From: Siphonodentalium dalli
Lineage: Eukaryota; Mollusca; Scaphopoda; Gadilida; Siphonodentaliidae
Assembly: GCA_032622095.1 (NCBI GenBank)
Contig: CP136062.1
Span: forward strand, 7,194,001-7,258,000
Reading direction: 5' to 3'
DNA length: 64,000 bases
Part shown: positions 15,275-22,683 of the stretch, piece by piece
How positions within the stretch are numbered: the stretch's first letter is position 1
Layout of the letters: every line of letters begins with the position of its first letter
The notes under the pieces: model-generated
Told to the model about the DNA's origin: nothing
What the model saw: the letters and a program-made list of their open reading frames with translations, nothing else
The model's database searches: none
Program-made: the position numbers and the translations under genes

Positions 15275-15303
15275 ACCAGCCGCCGCCGGCGGCGCCGCCG
15301 GCG
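15275..15303. repeat. GC-rich CCG/CGG triplet palindrome, left arm
   Basis: A short self-complementary CCGCCGGCGG tract follows a TATATATGCGAGTCGAC motif. The right-arm counterpart (20,654-20,728) is about 90 bp longer, so this tract has contracted or expanded since the arms arose. Confidence 0.75.
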
Positions 15304-15441
15304 GTTCAGGATTTAGTCAAAAATATGGCTTGTTTCCATTCATCGGAAAGCTAAGGTGGTACGGTGGTAAGCGCCACTGAAAAAAGCAAGTGAGCGAGGG
15401 AAAAAAGAGAAAAATAACATGACAAGTAGTACATAGTACAA

Positions 15442-15447
15442 TTTATT
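15442..15447 (-). terminator. AATAAA polyadenylation signal, left ATPase gene
   Basis: AATAAA on the minus strand lies 8 bases beyond the stop codon at 15,455. It mirrors the right-arm signal at 20,473. A consensus signal so close to the stop supports RNA polymerase II transcription of a compact gene. Confidence 0.6.
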
Positions 15448-15454
15448 ATATTAA

Positions 15455-17179
15455 CTATTCACAGTCACTTTCGTCCGAATTGTCATCACTTTCGTCAGAT
15501 GTGTCATTTGTTTCGTCCATGAACTTTTCTAGCAATGGTCTGTACTTTAATATTGACATTTTCACTGCATCACGATCTTCAAAACCATTCTTCATATATT
15601 TCTCCACTTTATCCATGACACTGTTGTGCAGAGTACCATTGCGCAGCCACATATTCTTTATTATTGTCCAAGCATAAACATTCATAAATAGCCTCATGCC
15701 TTCAGTTTTAAGATCTGTACTTTTAAGGTCCTTGTCAGCTTGTACTTTTGCCGCTTTTTCTGTCGAGCCATTTTCCATATACGTTTCCACGTTATCACTC
15801 CATGCTTCTTGTGCTTTATCTCTACTCTCATCACACAAACTTTTGAAGTATTCATCTTCATTCGATTTAATTTTCTTATTCTGACTATCATCCGTGTCCT
15901 CAGTTAATTTTCGTTTTAACTAATTTTCTTGACACCAGTTTTGTACGTGTCTCTGGACATCATGCTGATCTTCGAACAAAAGCCCACAGTCATTGCAAGG
16001 GTACGACATGTCTTCTCGAATGCCTATGTTTTTATGGTTTTCTTTATTAATTTCATTGATCTCACCAGGAGTCCTTATGTCCTTAGTATAGCCATTATGT
16101 TGACCCTGGGGCACAATATAATTATATGTCATGCACTCCCGTTGACCAGGGAGATCTCTGTCATCATATTTCATCTCATTCCGTTGATCCGGGCTATTGT
16201 TGTCATCACATTTCACCACATTCTGTTCATCTGGGTGCTCGCTGTCCTTATGGAGATTATATTTCATGCCATTCCATTCACCCATATGTTGGTTCGTGTC
16301 CTCTTTTATCACATTCTGTCGCAACCGTAATGTGTCCGGGGTTGCGGCTTTTAAATCTACCAGTAGGTAACCGTACGGTTCACTCGTCGCTTCCGAAAAC
16401 TCTCGCATCATACGTTGAGGGCATTTAGGATACATCTGTCTTGATAATGTTGAAATTAAACCCTTGTCAATTGGATTATTGAACAATACCAAATATTGAC
16501 AATTTCGTCGTTGCGTCGGATCCTTGTTGTAGTAGAAATTCTGGTTCAAACTTATCAAAGATAAGTTCAAATGGTGACTTCCTTCGGAATGTAAATCATT
16601 AACTCTCTGGTCTTTTGATGAAGTTTGCATCAAGTCATCGAGTACAACTAGATTTTTATACTGGGGGTTGATAAGAGAATCCAAGTTTGCTGGTATTCCC
16701 CGTATAAAGTTGACCTGAGGGGTGACGGTATACTTTATGTCATCATATAGGGGCTGCCAATATTTATAAAACCATATTATTCTGTCAGGTGCGGGTGATA
16801 TTTTTGAGGCAGACTTTTGTAGCAAGGTTTTCACGAAGTACGTCTTCCCACTAGATGTCGGTCCACTAACACATGCCGTGAATGGATGCTTGAAAATAAA
16901 ATCTTCTTGGACATTGGCCATTGAATCATCAAAGCAGGATGTTATGTCGCTTTGTTGCTGTTTCCCCTGCTGGTGTTGTAGTATCTGGTGTTGCTGTAAT
17001 GGCGGTTGTTGTGGCTGATGATGCTGCTGCCTGTTGCTGCTGCTGCTGTTTGTTGCTGCTGCTTGGTGGTGCTGCTGTGGGTGTCGGTTAACAAACTCAG
17101 TGTGCTTAGATTGTACATGTCTTATCAAATCATGGTTCCGCACATACTCACTAGAGCAAATTGAACACTGGTGCTTCAT
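15455..17179 (-). pseudogene. Zinc-finger P-loop packaging-type ATPase, left copy (one nonsense codon)
   Basis: A 574-codon frame starts at the ATG at 17,179 and ends at 15,455, interrupted by TAG at codon 420 (15,920-15,922). The order is: a C2H2 finger (C5, C8, H21, H26); a Gln/His-rich linker (about 35-77); a P-loop domain with Walker A GPTSSGKT (106-113), Walker B VVLDD (178-182) and a GSHH motif (200-203); degenerate ~17-18-residue repeats (about 300-375); and a second finger with the same spacing (C395, C398, H411, C416). After the stop come a Lys-rich bipartite NLS-like stretch, a helical domain and an Asp/Glu/Ser tail. The core matches the A32-like ATPase family of Polinton/adintovirus-type elements, thought to drive DNA into capsids. 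The product may still be made as a 419-aa protein lacking the C-terminal domain. Function is inferred from motifs only. Confidence 0.8.
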
Positions 17180-17336
17180 TTATACTTGACTAAAATATCT
17201 CGGGGGTATATGGCTTTCCTTTATACAAATGTTCCTTATAACCTCAAATCTGTCCTGTATTAACGGCGGCGGCGTTTGCCGACGGCGTTTTTTTCCACCG
17301 GCCTTTCAATAGCCTTCGAAAATTTAGGTAAATTAC

Positions 17337-17558
17337 TCATTTTAGTTCAGTGAATATGTCGTTTGGAGTTTTCTTTTTAACTTTTCCAATGTTTGTCTTC
17401 TTCGCTCTTCCTCCTTTTATCTCTTTAACTTTTATCTTCTTAGATCCGGGTTTCCTTATAAGTTTTTCAGGTTTCACTTCAGTCTTGGGTAGGTACTTCG
17501 AGTCATCGTAGGGTACATATTTATTAAGATCAAAGTCATAATAGTGCGGAGACCCCAT
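17337..17558 (-). CDS. 73-aa lysine-rich basic protein, left copy
   Basis: This intact frame starts MGSPHYYDFD and becomes strongly basic in its second half (motifs KKIKVKEIKGG, GKVKKKTPND). It lies upstream of the ATPase gene on the same strand, 157 bp from its ATG. No family was recognised. High lysine content with an acidic/aromatic N-terminus would suit a DNA-binding or core-condensing protein, but that is inference. The near-identical right-arm copy differs at residue 3 (Thr for Ser). Both copies remain open even though both ATPase copies are broken. Confidence 0.65.
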   Translation of the reverse strand: MGSPHYYDFDLNKYVPYDDSKYLPKTEVKPEKLIRKPGSKKIKVKEIKGGRAKKTNIGKVKKKTPNDIFTELK

Positions 17559-17594
17559 TCCGGTTAAAGTTCAAAGTGTACTCTGAAGTAGTAA

Positions 17595-17604
17595 TTTTTA
17601 TATA
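17595..17604 (-). promoter_or_regulatory. TATA box, left basic-protein gene
   Basis: TATATAAAAA on the minus strand lies about 40 bp upstream of the ATG at 17,558. A second TATAAGG motif lies further upstream, near 17,630. The arrangement is identical on the right arm. Confidence 0.55.
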
Positions 17605-17666
17605 CGCCAAAATACCATCCAAGACGTATACCCTTATAAACTGCGGGTCAGTCCTAGTAACGCGCA

Positions 17667-17734
17667 CGTCAACGCCGCCGGCGGCGGCGGCGGCGTTTGC
17701 GGCGGCGTCTGTTGTTGTTGTAGTTGTTGTTGTT
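17667..17734. repeat. GCC/CGG and GTT triplet tract at inner edge of left arm
   Basis: A run of GCC-type triplets is followed by GTT triplets. It mirrors CAA/GCC triplets at 18,148-18,248, where the right copy is longer. These trinucleotide runs form the innermost paired part of the palindrome. Confidence 0.8.
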
Positions 17735-18147
17735 CACATTTTCGAACTTCCTGCATTATATACAAGGACGACAGGGACGTGGCGACAGGGGGCTGGGATG
17801 TCTGCCCCCACCCTCAACTTTGATAGCAATAAGTTGAACATGTCATGCCCGACACATTAGTTGGAATTTTACACCACATGTAGGTTGAACTTGTTTCATT
17901 GTCTGATTTTCCAACATGTTATTAGTGTGAAATTTGTAGTTTTTAGACCAATAATAGTCTGAAATGATGTCCATCCGTCTGTTGGAAATTTAGATTAGAC
18001 ATTTCAAACTGTTCGAACGTTTGAGGTTCCAACTTTCCAACCTAAGGGAGGAGGTGCAAATATGGTATTTGGTATCGGAGTTTGGTCTGGTTGAAGGAGG
18101 GGGTGGTGCAATTGGAAATCACTCATAATTGCAATGACATTTGTATC
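17735..18147. other. 413-bp unpaired spacer of the palindrome
   Basis: This is the only part of the element without an inverted partner. It resembles a dispersed repeat also present at 49,872-50,270: GACAGGGACGTGGCGACAGG near 17,780, then phrases such as GATTTTCCAACA and GTTGGAAATTT. It therefore appears to contain a truncated MITE-like insertion. No gene is seen. Confidence 0.7.
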
Positions 18148-18316
18148 AACAACAACAACTACAACAACAGACGCCGCCGCCGCAAACGCCGCCGCCGCCG
18201 CCGCCGCAAACGCCGCCGCCGCCGCATACGCCGCCGCCGCCGTCGGCGTTGACGTGCGCGTTACTAGGACTTACCCGCAGTTTATAAGGGTATACGTCTT
18301 GGATGGTATTTTGGCG

Positions 18317-18326
18317 TATATAAAAA
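18317..18326 (+). promoter_or_regulatory. TATA box, right basic-protein gene
   Basis: TATATAAAAA lies about 37 bp before the ATG at 18,363, with a second TATAAGG motif near 18,283. It mirrors the left arm. Confidence 0.55.
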
Positions 18327-18362
18327 TTACTACTTCAGAGTACACTTTGAACTTTAGCCGGA

Positions 18363-18584
18363 ATGGGGACTCCGCACTATTATGACTTTGATCTTAATAA
18401 ATATGTACCCTACGATGACTCGAAGTACCTACCCAAGACTGAAGTGAAACCTGAAAAACTTATAAGGAAACCCGGATCTAAGAAGATAAAAGTTAAAGAG
18501 ATAAAAGGAGGAAGAGCGAAGAAGACAAACATTGGAAAAGTTAAAAAGAAAACTCCAAACGACATATTCACTGAACTAAAATGA
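18363..18584 (+). CDS. 73-aa lysine-rich basic protein, right copy
   Basis: Intact frame starting MGTPHYYDFD. It is identical to the left copy except Thr for Ser at residue 3. The lysine-rich C-terminal half ends NDIFTELK. It is the first gene outward from the palindrome centre, with a TATA box 37 bp upstream and the ATPase ATG 156 bp downstream. Conservation of both copies suggests selection or recent duplication. No family was recognised; a DNA-binding structural role is only an inference. Confidence 0.65.
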   Translation: MGTPHYYDFDLNKYVPYDDSKYLPKTEVKPEKLIRKPGSKKIKVKEIKGGRAKKTNIGKVKKKTPNDIFTELK

Positions 18585-18692
18585 GTAATTTACCTAAATT
18601 TTCGAAGGCTATTGAAAGGCCGGTGGAAAAAACGCCGTCGGCAAACGCCGCCGCCGTTAATACAGGACAGATTTGAGGTTATAAGGAACATT

Positions 18693-18701
18693 TGTATAAA
18701 G
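18693..18701 (+). promoter_or_regulatory. TATA box, right ATPase gene
   Basis: TGTATAAAG lies about 45 bp upstream of the ATPase ATG at 18,741. It indicates a separate promoter rather than cotranscription with the basic-protein gene. The left arm has the equivalent motif. Confidence 0.45.
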
Positions 18702-18740
18702 GAAAGCCATATACCCCCGAGATATTTTAGTCAAGTATAA

Positions 18741-20465
18741 ATGAAGCACCAGTGTTCAATTTGCTCTAGTGAGTATGTGCGGAACCATGATTTGATAAGA
18801 CATGTACAATCTAAGCACACTGAGTTTGTTAACCGACACCCACAGCAGCACCACCAAGCAGCAGCAACAAACAGCAGCAGCAGCAAGAGGCAGCAGCATC
18901 ATCAGCCACAACAACCGCCATTACAGCAACACCAGATACTACAACACCAGCAGGGGAAACAGCAACAAAGCGACATAACATCCTGCTTTGATGATTCAAT
19001 GGCCAATGTCCAATAAGATTTTATTTTCAAGCATCCATTCACGGCATGTGTTAGTGGACCGACATCTAGTGGGAAGACGTACTTCGTGAAAACCTTGCTA
19101 CAAAAGTCTGCCTCAAAAATATCACCCGCACCTGACAGAATAATATGGTTTTATAAATATTGGCAGCCCCTATATGATGACATAAAGTATACCGTCACCC
19201 CTCAGGTCAACTTTATACGGGGAATACCAGCAAACTTGGATTCTCTTATCAACCCCCAGTATAAAAATCTAGTTGTACTTGATGACTTGATGCAAACTTC
19301 ATCAAAAGACCAGAGAGTTAATGATTTACATTCCGAAGGAAGTCACCATTTGAACTTATCTTTGATAAGTTTGAACCAGAATTTCTACTACAACAAGGAT
19401 CCGACGCAACGACGAAATTGTCAATATTTGATATTGTTCAATAATCCAATTGACAAGGGTTTAATTTCAACATTATCAAGACAGATGTATCCTGAATGCC
19501 CTCAACGTATGATGCGAGAGTTTTCGGAATCGACGAGTGAACCGTACGGTTACCTACTGGTGGATTTAAAAGCCGCAACCCCGGACACATTACGGTTGCG
19601 ACAGAATGTGATAAAAGAGGACACGAACCAACATATGGGTGAATGGAATGGCATGAAATATAATCTCCATAAGGACAGCGAGCACCCAGATGAACAGAAT
19701 GTGGTGAAATGTGATGACAACAATATCCCGGATCAACGGAATGAGATGAAATATGATGACAGAGATCTCCCTGGTCAACGGGAGTGCATGACATATAATT
19801 ATATTGTGCCCCAGGGTCAACATAATGGCTATACTAAGGACATAAGGACACCTGGTGAGATCAATGAAATTAATAAAGAAAACCATAAAAACATAGGCAT
19901 TCGAGAAGACATGTCGTACCCTTGCAATGACTGTGGGCTTTTGTTCGAAGATCAGCATGATGTCCAGAGACACGTAAAAAACTGGTGTCAAGAAAATAAG
20001 TTAAAACGAAAATTAACTGAGGACACGGATGATAGTCAGAATAAGAAAATTAAATCGAATGAAGATGAATACTTCAAAAGTTTGTGTGATGAGAGTAGAG
20101 ATAAAGCACAAGAAGCATGGAGTGATAACGTGGAAACGTATATGGAAAATGGCTCGACAGAAAAAGAGGCAAAAGTACAAGCTGACAAGGACCTTAAAAG
20201 TACAGATCTTAAAACTGAAGGCATGAGGCTATTTATGAATGTTTATGCTTGGACAATAATAAAGAATATGTGGCTGCGCAATGGTACTCTGCACAACAGT
20301 GTCATGGATAAAGTGGAGAAATATATGAAGAATGGTTTTGAAGATCGTGATGCAGTGAAAATGTCAATATTAAAGTACAGACCATTGCTAGAAAAGTTCA
20401 TGGACGAAACAAATGACACATGTGACGAAAGTGATGACAATTCGGACGAAAGTGACTGTGAATAG
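18741..20465 (+). pseudogene. Zinc-finger P-loop packaging-type ATPase, right copy (one nonsense codon)
   Basis: Same 574-codon frame as the left arm, with the same domain order. TAA replaces a Glu codon at codon 92 (19,014-19,016), between the Gln-rich linker and the ATPase core. Codon 420 is an intact Lys codon here, so the region after the second zinc finger is open to the stop at 20,463-20,465. That region has an NLS-like KRKL...NKKIK, repeated helical charged segments and a DESDDNSDESDCE tail. Initiation downstream of the early stop would be needed to make the ATPase core, so this copy is probably inactive. The two arms are broken at different codons. Confidence 0.8.
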
Positions 20466-20472
20466 TTAATAT

Positions 20473-20478
20473 AATAAA
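20473..20478 (+). terminator. AATAAA polyadenylation signal, right ATPase gene
   Basis: Consensus signal beginning 8 bases after the stop codon, conserved with the left arm. Confidence 0.6.
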
Positions 20479-20653
20479 TTGTACTATGTACTACTTGTCA
20501 TGTTATTTTTCTCTTTTTTCCCTCGCTCACTTGCTTTTGTCAGTGGCGCTCACCACCGTACCCCCATAGCTTTCCGATGAATGGAAACAAGCCATATTTT
20601 TGACTAAATCCTGAACCGCCAATTTCTTTGCATGCCATAGGATTATGTAGTTG

Positions 20654-20728
20654 CCGCCGCCGCCGCCGCCGGCGGCGACGCGGCGTTGATATGCGCATTA
20701 CGGCCGCCGCCGCCGCCGGCGGCGGCTG
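20654..20728. repeat. GCC/CGG triplet palindromes, right arm
   Basis: Two self-complementary GC-triplet blocks are separated by GACGCGGCGTTGATATGCGC. The left arm retains only one short block, which shows instability of this segment. Confidence 0.75.
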
Positions 20729-20837
20729 GTCGACTCGCATATATAAGAGAATGCATTGGCACAGGATAAAAAAAATCCCGACTTCCGACTGGATTTGATA
20801 TAGCGGGTCACATTTATGACTAAATCCTGAATTTTGT

Positions 20838-21068
20838 TTAATTTTTGAAGTTTTTTGAAATTTGTGAAATTTGTGAAATTTTTGAAAATTGTGAAGTTTT
20901 TGAAGTTTTTGAATTTTTTTTAAGTTTTTGAAGTTTTTCGAAATTTTTGAAATTGTGTAAGTTTTTGAACTTTTTGAAATTTTTGAACTTTTTGAAATTT
21001 TTGAACTTTTTGAACTTTTTGAACTTTTTGAACTTTTTGAACTTTTTGAACTGTTTGAAGTTTTCAAT
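20838..21068. repeat. Phased A/T-tract repeat near the right end
   Basis: Tandem TTTTTGAA(C/G) motifs recur every 9-10 bp, the reverse complement of the left-end tract but with more copies. The symmetric position 320-550 bp from each terminus suggests a structural role such as curved DNA near the ends. Confidence 0.85.
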
Positions 21069-21238
21069 GCGAGTGTCACTTTAACATTATCCCACAGTGT
21101 GCGCCATGCGTTACTTTAACATTCATCCATAGTGAGTGTCACTTTAATAATCATCCCCAGTGAGAGCCTAGTGTCCCTTTAACATTAAAGACTGAAGCTA
21201 CCCCACCGAGATCATCACGTGATATACACCGTATCTAA

Positions 21239-21387
21239 ATAATAATATGCTAATGGGGATCATAAACCGTAAATAGACCGACGCGTGGGCGGAGAATATA
21301 GGTCAAACTGTCTAGACGGGAGTACTGCATATAGGTCGGATAGAGTTATCGTTCCTGAAATACAACCAAACGGGCCCTGTATCATCA
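21239..21387 (-). repeat. Terminal 149 bp, right
   Basis: Reverse complement of 14,654-14,802, ending CCTGTATCATCA. It is followed directly by the GACAAT duplication. Confidence 0.9.
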
Positions 21388-21393
21388 GACAAT
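21388..21393. repeat. 6-bp target-site duplication, right copy (GACAAT)
   Basis: Second copy of GACAAT. The satellite resumes in phase immediately afterwards (TTTTGCGGGGTAAT). Confidence 0.9.
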
Positions 21394-22320
21394 TTTTGCG
21401 GGGTAATATAAGTTTTACAATGGGCATACGAGATTGTTATGACCCGTGTAAAATCTGTCTTCTCTATATAGCGACGACAATTTTTGCGGGGTAATACAAG
21501 TTTTACACGGGGCATACGAGATTGTTATGACCCGTGTAAAATCTGTCTTCTCTATATAGCGATGACAATTTTTGCCGGGTAATATCAGTTTTACAAGGGG
21601 CATACGAGATTGTTATGACCCGTGTAAAATATGTCTTCTCTATATAGCGATGACAATTTTTGCCGGGTAATATCAGTTTTACAAGGGGCATACGAGATTG
21701 TTAAGACCCGTGTAAAATATGTCTTCTCTATATAACGATGACAATTTGTGCCGGGTAATATCAGTTTTACACGAGGCATGCGAGATTGTTATCACCTTTG
21801 TAAAATCTGTCTTCTTTATATATATAGCGACGACAATTTTTGAGCTGTAATATCAGTTGTACACGGGGCATACGATATCGTTTTGACAGTGTAAAATCTG
21901 TCTTCTCTATATAGCGACGACAATTTTTGCCAGGTAATATCAGCTTTACAAGGGGCATACGAGATCGTTATGACCGTGTCAAATCTGTCTTCTCTATATA
22001 GCGACAACAATTTTTGCTGGGTAATATCAGTTTTACAAGGGGCATACGAGATTGTTATGACCCGTGTAAAATCTGTCTTCTCTATATAGCGACAACAATT
22101 TTTGCGGGGTAATATCAGTTTTACACGGGGCATACGAGATTGTTATGACCCGTGTAAAATCTGTCTTCTCTATATAGCGACAACAATTTTTGCCAGGTAA
22201 TATCAGTATTACACGGGGCATACGAGATTGTTATGACCTTTGTAAAATCTGTCTTCTCTATATAGCGACAACAATTTTTGCTGGGTAATATCAGTTTTAC
22301 AAGGGGCATACGAGATTGTT
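21394..22320. repeat. 88-bp satellite, block 2
   Basis: About ten and a half units in the same orientation as block 1, more diverged (for example AACAACAATTTTTGC variants). It ends at ...CGAGATTGTT where the recombinase element is inserted. Confidence 0.95.
22315..22320. repeat. 6-bp flanking direct repeat, left (ATTGTT)
   Basis: ATTGTT occurs immediately before the recombinase element and again at 24,832-24,837. Excising one copy plus the insert restores the satellite unit (GAGATTGTTATGACCC). Confidence 0.85.
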
Positions 22321-22372
22321 GCCCTGCTACCCACAATCTCCACTTTTCATTGGCTGGAACCAGGTCACATGG

Positions 22373-22429
22373 CGGGCGACAAATCACGCTGTCGCCCGGT
22401 TGAGCGGGCGACAAATACACTGTCGCCCG
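22373..22429. repeat. Two small hairpins near the left end of the recombinase element
   Basis: CGGGCGACA pairs with TGTCGCCCG at 22,373-22,398 and again at 22,405-22,429, each with a 7-8-base loop. The same CGGGCGACA core appears in the right-end palindrome. Confidence 0.8.
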
Positions 22430-22683
22430 GTGTGTTGTATGTAGCAATACTTCTATCGACGTGGGTCCCATCAACCACCGTTGCCGAGTTCTCAATAAAC
22501 ACATTTTTGGTTGTGCTTATAACCCCAACGCGTTCAGAGAAACCAACCCCGAGGTGTCCGTTTACTATTCATACAAATATATGAGTCTACTTCTGTCATA
22601 ACTATCATTAGAGTTACCTCCCGTAGCAACTATTTCGCAATATTGTTTTCCCGCGGTCTGTTCAGAGCAGACGAGTGATCATC

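Larger units (their letters stand above)
14654..17734 (+). repeat. Left arm of the 6.7-kb palindrome
   Basis: The arm is collinear as reverse complement with 18,148-21,387. It runs from the terminus to a GTTGTTGTT tract. It is about 160 bp shorter than the right arm, mainly because a GC-rich triplet segment near 15,275-15,303 and an A-tract segment are shorter. Both genes on it are read on the minus strand, toward the terminus. Confidence 0.92.
14654..21387. mobile_element. 6.7-kb palindromic virus-like transposable element
   Basis: The element begins TGATGATACAGGGCCC and ends with the exact reverse complement. It is flanked by GACAAT on both sides and sits inside the 88-bp satellite. Nearly its whole length is an inverted duplication: the left arm (14,654-17,734) and right arm (18,148-21,387) surround a 413-bp spacer. 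Each arm carries, from the centre outward, a 73-aa basic protein gene and a zinc-finger/P-loop ATPase gene. No polymerase, integrase, capsid or protease is visible, so it is probably nonautonomous. The ATPase family and the 6-bp duplication suggest a relative of Polinton/Maverick or adintovirus-like elements. The TIR does not start AGT as many Polintons do, so class placement is inferred. The arms differ by substitutions and indels, which argues against a palindromic assembly artefact. Confidence 0.85.
18148..21387 (-). repeat. Right arm of the 6.7-kb palindrome
   Basis: Reverse-complement partner of 14,654-17,734. Its genes are read on the plus strand, toward the right terminus. It is longer than the left arm because its GCC/CGG triplet tract (20,654-20,728) and A-tract repeat (20,838-21,068) are longer. 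Confidence 0.92.

Noticed and set aside
14957-15354. Ser/Lys-rich and Phe/Leu-rich open frames (also 20,540-21,079)
   Set aside because: Low-complexity translations of phased A-tracts and GC triplets.
15929-16428. Plus-strand open frames opposite the left ATPase gene (and minus-strand counterparts at 19,438-19,991)
   Set aside because: Antisense shadows that mirror each other only because the arms are mirrored; no domains.
18134-18385. Thr/Ala-rich 83-codon frame before the right basic-protein gene
   Set aside because: Product of the CAA/GCC triplet run; the real gene starts at 18,363 in another frame.
14654-21387. Palindrome as a sequencing or assembly foldback
   Set aside because: Arms differ by point mutations and indels, have a unique 413-bp spacer, and end at target-site duplications.
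22121-22504. 127-codon minus-strand frame spanning the satellite/recombinase-element junction
   Set aside because: A chance fusion of satellite and element sequence across an insertion boundary.
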